DNA from: Treponema sp.
Lineage (GTDB): Bacteria; Spirochaetota; Spirochaetia; Treponematales; Treponemataceae
Assembly (NCBI GenBank): GCA_017629095.1
Contig: JAGBXW010000072.1
Span: 19,405-83,404 of the forward strand
Reading direction: 5' to 3'
Length of the DNA: 64,000 nt
Under the pieces are notes generated by a model. It was not told where the DNA came from. It ran no database searches and saw only the letters and a program-made list of their open reading frames with translations. Each line of letters opens with the position of its first letter. The stretch's first letter is position 1. The position numbers were made by a program, and so were the translations under genes. Shown here one piece after another: positions 33,873 through 42,813 of this stretch.

Positions 33873-35042
33873 TTGAAGAAATTTTGCTGTCAAAAAAATA
33901 TATATCTTTGTTTTTTTATTCCTTTTTTCTTGATGTCTGTAAGTATTTTTTCTGTATCCTGCAAGATGACAGCGGAAGGAATTATTGCTACTACCGAAGA
34001 TGTGGGAGCACCTGTGTTGCTAGAATTTTCGCAAGATTCAGCGGAGTGTGTCTCTTTGTCTTTTACAGAAAAAGTGGAGCTTCTAAACCTAGAAGTTCGC
34101 TCTGGAAATCTTTCTACAATGGGGGATTTGATTTTTTCTGGAGAACAGATCTCTGTTACAGAAAAAGTTTTGAAGCAACAAGATGGCGTGTCTGGGGAGA
34201 CTGAGCAGCTTGCTGAGGAAGGTGGTTCTCTACTGCAGGTTGTATTCTCCGATAGTCATGTCTTGGAAGCAGGCCATGGGTATATGCTTTCTGGGGTGGC
34301 CCAAGATTTCCAGGGAAATAGCTTGTTGTTTCAAGTTCCCTTTCATGGATTTAATCAGAATGTAGCTGGAGTGGTTTTTAGTGAAGTTCGCTCTGGATAC
34401 AGCAAGCCAAAGGTGGAATATATCGAATTATACGTTCACACTGGTGGTGACATGGCTGGTATTGTCTTGAGTGCTGCTAACAAGGACTTTGAGTATGTAT
34501 TTCCTTCTTTGGAGGTTGCTGCTGGAGAATATCTTGTGCTGCACATGAGAAGCCTTGAACAAGAAAGTGGCCATGTGGATGAGCTTGATGGAAATCTTAA
34601 TGCATCAACGGCCTCTGATTCCTGTGAGAATGCTCGGGATTTGTGGGTGCCCTTAACTGGGAAAATTGTGGGGAATAGCGATGTGCTGGTGCTGCGAGAA
34701 CGGACAAATGGCAAGATGCTGGATGCCTTGTTGTATGCCCATCCTGAAATAAGTGAAACCATCAAAAAGAAGACTCTTCCTGTAGCCCAGCTGGCAGTTG
34801 ATTCTGGTGCTTGGCAGGGAAGTGCCGAGATTGACGGTTGGGCTTTTTCTGACGGCCTTACTAACTCTTCCACAACTCGGTCCCTGTCTCGTCAGAATAT
34901 TGCTCAAATTCAGCAGGCCGCAGAGAATGGGCTTGAGCTTCCTGTGGCCAGTAAAGAGGATTGGCTTGTGACCATGAAGGTGGGGCAGGAACTGGGAATC
35001 ACCCCTGGCTTACCTAATTCTTCCAACAGGTATATTCCTTAG
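33873..35042 (+). CDS. Lipoprotein with a lamin-tail-like domain
   Basis: A 389-residue lipoprotein, exported by a signal peptide ending SIFSVSC. TTG 33873 is the likely start, five bases after GGAGG; ATG 33861 overlaps that site. Residues about 165-300 contain VVFSEVRSGYSKPKVEYIELYVHTGG, then LEVAAGEYLVLH, the pattern of lamin-tail domains found in secreted bacterial proteins. The N-terminal part is beta-rich and resembles an Ig-like module (LEFSQDSAECVSLSFTEKVE). Function is unknown. A UUCG-capped hairpin follows it. Confidence 0.7.
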   Translation: MKKFCCQKNIYLCFFIPFFLMSVSIFSVSCKMTAEGIIATTEDVGAPVLLEFSQDSAECVSLSFTEKVELLNLEVRSGNLSTMGDLIFSGEQISVTEKVLKQQDGVSGETEQLAEEGGSLLQVVFSDSHVLEAGHGYMLSGVAQDFQGNSLLFQVPFHGFNQNVAGVVFSEVRSGYSKPKVEYIELYVHTGGDMAGIVLSAANKDFEYVFPSLEVAAGEYLVLHMRSLEQESGHVDELDGNLNASTASDSCENARDLWVPLTGKIVGNSDVLVLRERTNGKMLDALLYAHPEISETIKKKTLPVAQLAVDSGAWQGSAEIDGWAFSDGLTNSSTTRSLSRQNIAQIQQAAENGLELPVASKEDWLVTMKVGQELGITPGLPNSSNRYIP

Positions 35043-35051
35043 TTTCTTGAA

Positions 35052-35071
35052 GGGTGGCTTTCGAGCCACCC
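35052..35071 (+). terminator. UUCG-tetraloop hairpin after the lipoprotein gene
   Basis: GGGTGGCT pairs with AGCCACCC around TTCG. The following sequence is only moderately T-rich, so termination may be partial. Confidence 0.6.
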
Positions 35072-35126
35072 GTTCTATATTTCTTCATATAATAAGCATT
35101 AGTAAGTGAAGAGAAGGGCTTTTCCC

Positions 35127-35155
35127 TTGACATTTTTATCGTGGTGGGGTATAGT
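35127..35155 (+). promoter_or_regulatory. Promoter of the rimP-nusA-infB operon
   Basis: TTGACA (35127-35132), 17-base spacer, TATAGT (35150-35155). Confidence 0.8.
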
Positions 35156-35191
35156 ACAAAGGAACAATAAAAATATCCGTGTTTTGGTTGG

Positions 35192-35216
35192 GAGTCGTTC
35201 AAACGGCTCTTTTTTT
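35192..35216 (+). terminator. Leader terminator/attenuator upstream of rimP
   Basis: GAGTCGT pairs with ACGGCTC (one G-U pair) around TCAA, followed by seven T. It sits about 30 bases inside the predicted transcript and 61 bases before the rimP start, so it can terminate the operon early. Confidence 0.65.
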
Positions 35217-35276
35217 ATATTCACAGGGCAAGTTTCTGGAAATCATATCCAGTACAGAGCCTTTTTCGGAGTGTTG

Positions 35277-35783
35277 GTGGAATACATATCACTTGATTCT
35301 ATACCTCATTTTGCTGATTGTAGCCCCCTGGTAACAGGCTTGGGTTACGTCCTTGTGGATCTTAAGGTTGTGCCACAAAACGGCTCAATCAAAGTAACAG
35401 CTGTTATTACAAAACCTGCTGGTGACTCTGGTGCCGTTGGTGTCAATGATTGTGCCCGTGTTCACCGTGCCCTTCTTCCTCGTCTTGAGGCAGTTTTAGA
35501 TTCCCAAGATATTTACATGGAAGTTGCTTCCCCTGGAATGGAGCGACTCATAAAGAATCCAGCAGAATTCGCCTTGTTTACTGGGCGGTACGTTCGTGTT
35601 TGGGATAGTCAGATTACGGATTGGGTGGCAGGAAAAATTATTTCCTCCGATGACCAGTCCATAACATTAGAGCTCGTTGGAGACGGTGTGACAGAACAGC
35701 CTGTTCAGGTGCAGCCTGCTGAAGTCAGTACAATTCCCTACCAACGAATATCAAAAGCTAAATTATTACAGTTAGGAGGCTAG
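35277..35783 (+). CDS. rimP: Ribosome maturation factor RimP
   Basis: Assists 30S maturation. The start is GTG 35277, five bases after CGGAG, giving 168 residues, close to the family length; the frame is open further upstream but covers the leader terminator. Family motifs: GYVLVDLKVVPQNGSIKVTAVI, the central CARVHRALLP, and MEVASPGMERLIK. The C-terminal SH3-like domain starts near residue 95. It is the first gene of the rimP-nusA-infB-rbfA-truB-ribF-rpsO-pnp series. Confidence 0.9.
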   Translation: MEYISLDSIPHFADCSPLVTGLGYVLVDLKVVPQNGSIKVTAVITKPAGDSGAVGVNDCARVHRALLPRLEAVLDSQDIYMEVASPGMERLIKNPAEFALFTGRYVRVWDSQITDWVAGKIISSDDQSITLELVGDGVTEQPVQVQPAEVSTIPYQRISKAKLLQLGG

Positions 35784-35785
35784 GC

Positions 35786-37279
35786 ATGTCTTCTCAGATG
35801 GCAGAAGCTATACGCCAGTTGATTCAAGAAAAGGGGCTTCCCGAAAAAGCGGTTCTCACCATGATAGAAGATACATTGAAGGCCGCCTACAAGCGTGAAT
35901 TCGGTACAAACGAAAACGCTATTGTGGAATTCGCAGAAGATTTGTCAGAAGTGTATCTTTATTCCAAGAAGATTGTGGTTGATGGCGTTTACGATCCAGC
36001 TATCGAAATGGAGTTGGAGGATGCACTGAAATTAAATGCCGATGCAGAAATTGGAGACGAGATTGTTCTCCCTGTAGATCCTAAGAGTTTTGGGCGCTCC
36101 ATCATTCAAACGGGAAAGCAGACTGCGCACCAGTCCTTGTCAGAGATTCAAAAGGATAGACTGTACGCCGAGTTTAAGGACAAGGTTGGAGAGTTGATGG
36201 TAGGTTATTTCCAGCGTGAAGACATGCGAGAAGGAAAGAACAAGGGAACCATATACGTAGATTTAGGTAAGGTGGAAGGTATTCTCCCTAAGCGAAATCA
36301 GTCTCCTCGGGAGCGATACGAAAAGAATGACAGAATTCGTGCCATCGTTACTGACGTTAAAAAAACAAATTCCAAGGGAAGTCCTGGTTTACAGTTGGTG
36401 CTGTCACGTACCGAACCTGATTTTGTACGAAGAATCATGGAACAGGAAATCCCTGAAACCTATGACAAGACGGTAGAAATCTACAAGATTGTTCGTGAGC
36501 CTGGATATCGTACCAAGGTTGCCGTATATTCCCGCCGTGAAGATATTGATCCTGTTGGTGCTTGTGTTGGCCAAAAGGGTGTTCGTATTCAGTCTGTTAT
36601 TAAGGAATTGGATGGAGAGAAAATCGACATCTTGAAATACGAGCCAGACCCAGTGGAATTCATCAAGAATGCACTGTCTCCTGCAGAAGTCACCACGGTA
36701 ATGATTCTTGATGCAGATAAACGCCAGGCCCTAGCCTGTGTTCCAGAAAGCCAGTTCTCATTGGCAATTGGTAAGCAGGGCTTAAACGTTCGCTTGGCAA
36801 ACCGTTTGGTGGACTGGAACATCGACGTTAAGACAGACGACGAATACGAAGAGTGTTCACAGCTGATTGCTGAGTCTCGAAAAGCTGCAGAGAGCCTGTT
36901 TGTTCAGGAAGAAGATACCATTACTACCTTGGAAGAATTGCCCGGTGTTGATCAGGCTGTAGTGGCCATTCTCAAAGAACAGGGTATTGTAGATATAGGT
37001 CAGTTCTTGGATGCTTGTGAAAAGGGCTCTTTAGAAGGAATTGAAGGCTTGTCTGCTGAAAGCATTGCTGCCATCGAATCTCTCATTAAGGCAGAGGTTG
37101 AATTGGTGGAAGAAGAAAGTGCTCCTGTAGATGAGGCTGTTGCTGAGGAAGAATACGTGGCAGAGGATGACGAAGAAGAGTATCGTTGTCCTGAATGTAA
37201 TGCCAAGATAACAATCGATATGACATCTTGTCCCAACTGTGGTATCGGTCTTAGTTTTGAGGTTGTGGACGAGGAGTAG
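35786..37279 (+). CDS. nusA: Transcription termination/antitermination factor NusA
   Basis: Binds RNA polymerase and RNA, controlling pausing, termination and antitermination. The N-terminal domain (1-130) is followed by S1 (DLGKVEGILP), KH1 (IDPVGACVGQKGVRIQSV) and KH2 (SLAIGKQGLNVRLA). Helix-hairpin-helix-like acidic repeats follow (ITTLEELPGVDQ). The last 35 residues form a CPEC...CPNC zinc ribbon (Cys468, 471, 482, 485), not usual in NusA. Length is 497. It starts two bases after rimP. Confidence 0.95.
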   Translation: MSSQMAEAIRQLIQEKGLPEKAVLTMIEDTLKAAYKREFGTNENAIVEFAEDLSEVYLYSKKIVVDGVYDPAIEMELEDALKLNADAEIGDEIVLPVDPKSFGRSIIQTGKQTAHQSLSEIQKDRLYAEFKDKVGELMVGYFQREDMREGKNKGTIYVDLGKVEGILPKRNQSPRERYEKNDRIRAIVTDVKKTNSKGSPGLQLVLSRTEPDFVRRIMEQEIPETYDKTVEIYKIVREPGYRTKVAVYSRREDIDPVGACVGQKGVRIQSVIKELDGEKIDILKYEPDPVEFIKNALSPAEVTTVMILDADKRQALACVPESQFSLAIGKQGLNVRLANRLVDWNIDVKTDDEYEECSQLIAESRKAAESLFVQEEDTITTLEELPGVDQAVVAILKEQGIVDIGQFLDACEKGSLEGIEGLSAESIAAIESLIKAEVELVEEESAPVDEAVAEEEYVAEDDEEEYRCPECNAKITIDMTSCPNCGIGLSFEVVDEE

Positions 37280-37287
37280 GATAGAAT

Positions 37288-40128
37288 ATGGCGGATGAAA
37301 CAGACAAGAAACCAAACGAAGGGGATAACAAGCCCAAGGTTAAATTGATTAAGAAAAAAAATGATGTAGCTCCAGCTGTTCAAGAGGTGGTAAAGGCTCC
37401 CGCTAAGGCAGAGTCAAGTGCCCCTGCTAAGGCTACAGAATCTAAGCCTTCAGAGCCTCGCTCTTCTGAGCCTAAGGCAACTGGAGGTGCTTCTCCCGAA
37501 AGGAAAAAAGTTGTGGTGGTTAAAAAGAAAAATCCTGCACCACAGCAGCAGCAAAATAAGCAAGAACCAGCAAAGGCTACTCCTGCTCAAGTAACAGCAT
37601 CTGCCAATGCAACTGCAAATTCTAACGCAAAGGCAAATGTATCTCATCCTGGGCCTGCTGATTCATCCGCTTCAAATTCTCAGGCAAAGGAAACCCCTGC
37701 TGCTTCCAAGCAAAAGGATGCAGGTGGAGATCAGGCTGCGGCACAAAAACCAAAGCCAAAGGCAACTACTTTTGAGTTGAGTCCCACTCGGCCTAATGTT
37801 AAGGCTGGAAATCTCTCCGACAAGCCTCGTGGTGGTTACAATCGAGGTCACAGAGACGGCAATTATCAGCGCCGTGATGGAGGATTCTCCGGTACTCAGG
37901 CTCGTGAAGGTTTCCAGAATCGTCAGGGCGGTTACAATCGTCAAGGCGGTCAGGGTGGTGGTTATAACCGTGGTCAGGGCGGTCAGGGCGGTTACAATCG
38001 TCAAGGCGGTCAGGGGGGCTATAACCGTGGTCCCGGTGGATATAACCGTCAGGGAGGCCAAGGTGGTCAGGGCGGCTACAATCGCCAGGGAGGCCAAGGT
38101 GGTCAGGGTGGATTTAATCGTGGTCCAGGACGCCCAGGTTTTGGTGGTCCCCGCCCCGGTGGATTTGGCGGAGGCGCTCCTGCTCCCATGGAGGAGTCAA
38201 AGAAGGTTCCTGCTAAAAAGACCTTCAAGGGAAAGAAGCCTGTATACCGCAAGGATCGAGAAGAGGAAAACTTCTTTGAAGATAGAAATCAGAAGAAAAA
38301 GCAGGCCGCTTCTGCCAGTGCCGTTCCAGCATCCATCGAGATTATGGAGACAATCTCCGTATCCGATTTGGCAAAGAAGATGAACCTGAAGGCTTCTGAA
38401 ATCATTGCCAAGCTCATGTCCATGGGTATGATGGTTTCCATCACTCAGTCCATTGATGCAGATACTGCCACTTTGTTGGCTTCCGAGTACGATTGTGATG
38501 TCCATATCATTAGCTTGTACGACGAGACTGTTATCGAAAGCGATACTGGCGAAGAAGGTGATATTGAGGTTCGTCCTCCCGTTGTTACTATCATGGGTCA
38601 CGTTGACCATGGTAAGACAAAGACCTTGGATGCCATCCGCAGTACCCGTGTTGCAGAAGGTGAGTTCGGTGGAATTACCCAGCACATCGGTGCCTACATG
38701 GTGGAAACAGACAAGGGACGCATTACCTTCTTGGATACTCCTGGTCATGAAGCATTTACCATGATGCGTGCCCGTGGTGCCAAGATTACTGATATTGTTG
38801 TTCTGGTGGTTGCTGCTGACGACGGTGTTATGCCCCAGACCATCGAAGCGATTAACCACGCCAAGGATGCCCAGGTTCCCATCATTGTTGCAGTAAACAA
38901 GGTGGACAAGCCAGAGGCAAATCCCGACCGTGTAAAGACCCAGCTTTCCGACTTGGGACTGGTTCCAGAAGATTGGGGTGGAGACACTCAGTTCGTTCAC
39001 ATTAGTGCCTTGAAAAAGGAAGGTTTGGAGGACTTGCTGGATGCAATTCTTTTGCAGGCTGAAGTTCTGGAGCTTAAGGCTACTTGGAACTGTCGTGCCG
39101 AAGGAAAGATTATCGAATCCCGTGTTGACCATGGTCGTGGTGTTGTAGCTACTGTTATTGTTGAGCGCGGAACCCTTACTACTGGAGACCCCTTCGTTGC
39201 AGGAATTTATTCTGGCCGTGTTCGTGCCATCTTCAACGATCGTGGAGAAAAGATTAAGGAAGCTACTCCCAGTATGCCAGTTGAAATCCTTGGTATGGAA
39301 TCCATGCCCAACGCTGGTGACCCCTTCCAGGTAACTGATACCGAAAAGACTGCTCGTTCTATTTCTTCTAAGCGTCAGGAATTGAAGCGCTTTGAAGATG
39401 CTAAGAGCGTACGCAAAGTTACCTTGGACAACCTCTACGACACCATCGATGCCGGTGGTATCATGGAGCTGAAAGTTATCATCAAGGCCGACGTACAGGG
39501 TTCTGCAGAAGCCCTCAAGTCTTCCTTGGAAAAGCTTTCCACCAGAGACATTCGGTTGGTGGTTATCCACTCATCTGCTGGTGCCATCAACGAAAGCGAC
39601 GTTATGTTGGCTGCTGCTGACTCCAACGCCATTATCATCGGATTTAACGTTCGACCTACTCCCAAGGCAAAGATTATTGCCGACCAAGAAAAGGTTGACA
39701 TCCGCAAATACAATGTTATCTACAAGTGTGTGGAAGAAATTACCCTCGCTATGGAAGGTATGCTAAAGCCCGACGTAAAGGAAGAGGTAACTGGTATGGT
39801 AGAGGTTCGGGATACCTTCCGTGTTCCAAAGGTGGGCCTCATCGCTGGTTCCTACGTTATCCAGGGTATCGTAAAGCGAACCTCCAGTGTCAACGTTATT
39901 CGTGAGGGAATCGTTATTTACAGCGGAAAGATTTCTTCTTTGAAGCGATTTAAGGATGACGTTAAGGAAGTTAACACTGGTTATGAGTGCGGTATCGGTA
40001 TCGATAGCTGGCAGGATATCCAGGTGGGAGACCAGTTGGAAATCTTCGAGTATGTAGAAGTTGCCCGCAAGCTGGGAGATTCCGCTCCTTTAACGAGACC
40101 TGACGAAGCTGGAGGAGACAAGGCATAA
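37288..40128 (+). CDS. infB: Translation initiation factor IF-2
   Basis: A GTPase that places initiator tRNA on the 30S subunit. Residues 1-300 are low-complexity: first a Lys/Ala/Pro-rich stretch, then an [13 protein letters not shown] repeat region (about 175-300). The conserved core has the IF2_N domain ([22 protein letters not shown]), the GTPase with GHVDHGKT (about 436-443) and DTPGHEAF and NKVDKP, and C-terminal domains including [13 protein letters not shown]. Length is 946 residues. It lies between nusA and rbfA, the usual order. Confidence 0.97.
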   Translation: MADETDKKPNEGDNKPKVKLIKKKNDVAPAVQEVVKAPAKAESSAPAKATESKPSEPRSSEPKATGGASPERKKVVVVKKKNPAPQQQQNKQEPAKATPAQVTASANATANSNAKANVSHPGPADSSASNSQAKETPAASKQKDAGGDQAAAQKPKPKATTFELSPTRPNVKAGNLSDKPRGGYNRGHRDGNYQRRDGGFSGTQAREGFQNRQGGYNRQGGQGGGYNRGQGGQGGYNRQGGQGGYNRGPGGYNRQGGQGGQGGYNRQGGQGGQGGFNRGPGRPGFGGPRPGGFGGGAPAPMEESKKVPAKKTFKGKKPVYRKDREEENFFEDRNQKKKQAASASAVPASIEIMETISVSDLAKKMNLKASEIIAKLMSMGMMVSITQSIDADTATLLASEYDCDVHIISLYDETVIESDTGEEGDIEVRPPVVTIMGHVDHGKTKTLDAIRSTRVAEGEFGGITQHIGAYMVETDKGRITFLDTPGHEAFTMMRARGAKITDIVVLVVAADDGVMPQTIEAINHAKDAQVPIIVAVNKVDKPEANPDRVKTQLSDLGLVPEDWGGDTQFVHISALKKEGLEDLLDAILLQAEVLELKATWNCRAEGKIIESRVDHGRGVVATVIVERGTLTTGDPFVAGIYSGRVRAIFNDRGEKIKEATPSMPVEILGMESMPNAGDPFQVTDTEKTARSISSKRQELKRFEDAKSVRKVTLDNLYDTIDAGGIMELKVIIKADVQGSAEALKSSLEKLSTRDIRLVVIHSSAGAINESDVMLAAADSNAIIIGFNVRPTPKAKIIADQEKVDIRKYNVIYKCVEEITLAMEGMLKPDVKEEVTGMVEVRDTFRVPKVGLIAGSYVIQGIVKRTSSVNVIREGIVIYSGKISSLKRFKDDVKEVNTGYECGIGIDSWQDIQVGDQLEIFEYVEVARKLGDSAPLTRPDEAGGDKA

Positions 40129-40557
40129 ATGGGTTCCTTTCGACTTGTACGATTAGGTGAACAAATCCGGGAAGAAATCTCCAAAATGATTCTTTCCGGA
40201 CAGATAAAGGATCCTCGTGTTTCTACCTTCCTTTCTATCAATAGAGTGGATGTTTCTGGCGACCTTGGATATGCCAAGGTCTATGTATCCAGCTTTATGA
40301 GCGGAAAGGAAACTGAAAAGGGAGTGCGGGGCTTGCAAAGTGCCGCAGGCTTTATCCAGTCCACCATTGGAAAAAAATTGACTATCCGCCAGTTCCCAAA
40401 GCTTACCTTTGTTGCTGATTCTAGCATCAAGGAAGGCTTTGAGATGGTGCGTAAATTGAATCAGCTGGAAGCGGAAGAGGCTGCATTGGAGGCAGCTCGC
40501 AGTGAGTCTGAGGTACAAGCCTTGGACGGAGATTCCTCCGAAAGCGGGGAGAAGTAA
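40129..40557 (+). CDS. rbfA: Ribosome-binding factor A
   Basis: A KH-type factor for 16S 5'-end maturation. It starts on the base after the infB stop. Motifs: RLGEQIREEISKMI, KDPRVSTFLSINRVDVSGDLGYAKVYVS and IRQFPKLTFVADSSIKEGFEM. At 142 residues it is slightly longer than E. coli RbfA because of an acidic tail (EAARSESEVQALDGDSSESG). Confidence 0.95.
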   Translation: MGSFRLVRLGEQIREEISKMILSGQIKDPRVSTFLSINRVDVSGDLGYAKVYVSSFMSGKETEKGVRGLQSAAGFIQSTIGKKLTIRQFPKLTFVADSSIKEGFEMVRKLNQLEAEEAALEAARSESEVQALDGDSSESGEK

Positions 40558-40591
40558 TCTGGCTGCGAAAGATTCTGGTGCATCTGGCATT

Positions 40592-41530
40592 ATGCTCTTT
40601 GCCAAGGCCGCTGGTCCCACCAGCTTTTCTTCCCTGGGTATTATAAAAAAAGCTCTGGGAACGGGAAAGGTGGGACATACTGGCACCTTGGATAGCTTTG
40701 CAGAAGGCTTGTTGGTGGTGCTGGTGGGAAAAATGACACGATTAGTTCCCTATATCACCGCCACAGATAAAAAATATCTTGCTGTAGTGGCCTTTGGTTC
40801 AGAAACAGATACACTGGAGCCTTCTGGTGTTGTTGTGAAAGAAGGGCCACTTCCTAGCCGTCAGCAGGTGGAAGCGGTGTTGCCTCAATTTCGGGGAACT
40901 ATCCAACAGGTGCCCCCTGCCTATTCAGCCATTCACGTGGACGGAAAGCGGGCTAGCGACTTAGTGCGTTCTGGTGCCACCGCCCAGCTTCCTTCCAGAG
41001 AAATCACCATTCATTCACTGGAGCTGTTGGACTTTGACGGCGGCTACGGCTTGTTGGAAGTTACCTGTTCTAAGGGAACCTATATCCGCTCGCTGGCTCG
41101 TGATATTGCCGTAGCTGCAGAAAGCTGTGCCCATTTGGTGGCCTTACGTCGAGTGTCGGTGGGACCGTTTCAGTTGGAAAATGCTGTCTTTGCTTCTCGC
41201 TTGGCAGATTTTACTTTGGCCAGCAGAGGCTATGGAGATGCTCCTCCATCAAAGGCAACAACAGAGGATCTGGAAGCAGTAGCTGGCCACTTGATTCAGT
41301 TTACTCCAGAAATGGCCCGTTCTTGCGGTCTTGTCCCTTTGGTTTTGGACATGGGCCATTGCAAGGATTTTTTTCAAGGGAGACCATTGCGAAAGTCTTG
41401 GTTTACCTCTTGGCAAGACTCATCTTCTACCGAATATCCTGTGTTTTTTGACTCTGGAGAGTTGGTGGGGATGATAAAACAGGTTGGGGATCGGCTCCAC
41501 TACGGATTCGTCATTCCTCAGCAAGGATAA
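40592..41530 (+). CDS. truB: tRNA pseudouridine(55) synthase
   Basis: Makes pseudouridine 55 in tRNA. GHTGTLDSFAEGLL carries the catalytic Asp34; YSAIHVDGKRASDLVRSG and CSKGTYIRSLARDI are further family blocks. The start is uncertain: ATG 40592 has no ribosome-binding site; CTG 40559, seven bases after GGGGAG, is an alternative, and the open frame extends back into rbfA. The C-terminal PUA-like part is present (PLRKSWFTSW). It follows rbfA and precedes ribF. Confidence 0.92.
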   Translation: MLFAKAAGPTSFSSLGIIKKALGTGKVGHTGTLDSFAEGLLVVLVGKMTRLVPYITATDKKYLAVVAFGSETDTLEPSGVVVKEGPLPSRQQVEAVLPQFRGTIQQVPPAYSAIHVDGKRASDLVRSGATAQLPSREITIHSLELLDFDGGYGLLEVTCSKGTYIRSLARDIAVAAESCAHLVALRRVSVGPFQLENAVFASRLADFTLASRGYGDAPPSKATTEDLEAVAGHLIQFTPEMARSCGLVPLVLDMGHCKDFFQGRPLRKSWFTSWQDSSSTEYPVFFDSGELVGMIKQVGDRLHYGFVIPQQG

Positions 41531-41533
41531 TAT

Positions 41534-42433
41534 ATGGAAAACAATCTGAGAGTTTATTCTTGGAATGATATAATTTCTGGTAACTTTTTTCCCCGCCATC
41601 AATTACAGGAACGGGGTTATGAAGGAACAGCCTTAACGGTGGGCGGTTTTGATGGAGCCCATGTGGGGCATCAGGCACTTTTTAATGCAGTGCTTAGTCA
41701 AAAAAATCTTTTGCCGGGAGTCATCACCTTTGGAACTTCTCCTAAGGCGCGCCTTAATCCAGAAAGTTTTTCTGGGTCAGTCTATACCATGGAACAGCGG
41801 TTGCAGTGTTTCCAAGAGGCAGGTTTTGCCTTTGCGGTAGTCATTGACTTTTCCGGTGATTTTGGTAGAATGGATGGAGTTACCTTTCTGCAACACTTAA
41901 AAAATCAGTTGCACATGTCTTTTTTGGCAGAAGGAACAGATTTTCGTTGTGGCTACAAGGGAGCGGTAAACATCGATTTTTTGCGGGATTTTGCCCTGCA
42001 AAATGGTCTGATGCTGGAAGTTGTAGATCCTGTCATTGTAGATGGCGTTCGGGTCAGTTCTTCAGAGATTCGCAATTCCTTGTTGCAAGGTGATTTTAGT
42101 CGGTGCAGACAGTTTTTAGGCAGGAATTTTGCCCTTGGAGGTGATTGCTTTCAGTGGCAATGGGAAGCCAACTCCCTTGTAGGATTGAGAAAGCAGGCCC
42201 CTTGTGGCTGCCTTCAGATTCTTCCTCCTGCAGGAAGCTATCAGGTAACCGTTCATTGCAAGATACAGGCAAAGGATGCTTCTATTGAAAAAGCTATTTC
42301 CTTTGCAGAAAGAGCAATCATTCAAGAAGAGTCTTTAAGCATGGTTCTGTCAGAAGATAGTAGAAAAGTTCTTCCTATAGAAATGATTGGTTCAGAAGGT
42401 GTACTGGTGAGTTCGGTGGAATTCACCGTATAA
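41534..42433 (+). CDS. ribF: RibF-like FAD synthetase, riboflavin kinase domain not evident
   Basis: The N-terminal 190 residues are a standard FMN adenylyltransferase: TVGGFDGAHVGHQAL (nucleotide loop), EGTDFRCGYKGAVN, and VSSSEIRNSLLQGDFSRCRQFLGRNF. In bifunctional RibF the kinase domain follows with G-R-x-x-G-F-P-T-A-N; none of that is recognisable in residues 195-299. The enzyme therefore probably only adenylates FMN, unless the kinase domain is highly diverged. Position between truB and rpsO is the usual one. Confidence 0.85.
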   Translation: MENNLRVYSWNDIISGNFFPRHQLQERGYEGTALTVGGFDGAHVGHQALFNAVLSQKNLLPGVITFGTSPKARLNPESFSGSVYTMEQRLQCFQEAGFAFAVVIDFSGDFGRMDGVTFLQHLKNQLHMSFLAEGTDFRCGYKGAVNIDFLRDFALQNGLMLEVVDPVIVDGVRVSSSEIRNSLLQGDFSRCRQFLGRNFALGGDCFQWQWEANSLVGLRKQAPCGCLQILPPAGSYQVTVHCKIQAKDASIEKAISFAERAIIQEESLSMVLSEDSRKVLPIEMIGSEGVLVSSVEFTV

Positions 42434-42475
42434 TTTTGGTTATCTTAATGGGATTAAAATAGAAAGGAGTAAGTA

Positions 42476-42745
42476 ATGGCACTTACAAAAGACACAACTG
42501 CTGCCATCGTTACCAAGTTCGGAACAAACGAACGGGACACTGGCAACACAAGAGTTCAGGTAGCACTGCTGACTGAACGCATCAAGCAGCTCACAGAGCA
42601 CTGCAAGACTTTTAAGAAGGACAAGGGAGCTTCCCGCCGTCTTATTATCTTGGTTGGTCAGCGCAGAAGCCTGTTGAAGTATTTGCAGCGTACAGACCTT
42701 GAAGGTTATCGTGCGCTTATCAAAGAACTTGGCCTGCGAAAGTAA
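42476..42745 (+). CDS. rpsO: 30S ribosomal protein S15
   Basis: An 89-residue primary 16S-binding protein. Diagnostic motifs: GTNERDTGNTRVQVALLTERIKQLTEH and RRLIILVGQRRSLLKYLQ. It has a strong ribosome-binding site (GAAAGGAG) and precedes pnp, as in many bacteria. Confidence 0.97.
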   Translation: MALTKDTTAAIVTKFGTNERDTGNTRVQVALLTERIKQLTEHCKTFKKDKGASRRLIILVGQRRSLLKYLQRTDLEGYRALIKELGLRK

Positions 42746-42753
42746 GCTGTGGG

Positions 42754-42800
42754 GGACAGTCTGCTGCCGTTGTGTGCGGGAGACTGTCCTTTTCATTTTT
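42754..42800 (+). terminator. Hairpin in the rpsO-pnp spacer
   Basis: GGACAGTCT (42754-42762) pairs perfectly with AGACTGTCC (42781-42789), followed by TTTTCATTTTT, just before the pnp ribosome-binding site. It can act as a partial terminator or as the processing site at which pnp mRNA is controlled. Confidence 0.7.
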
Positions 42801-42813
42801 AGGAGAAAAAGAA

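Noticed and set aside
35106..35276. Longer RimP starting at 35106
   Set aside because: That extension would include the promoter and leader terminator, and RimP homology begins only at about 35277.
38197..39570. 457-codon open frame on the minus strand opposite infB
   Set aside because: It mirrors the codons of a strongly conserved gene, has no recognisable protein pattern, and resembles other long antisense frames over highly expressed genes.
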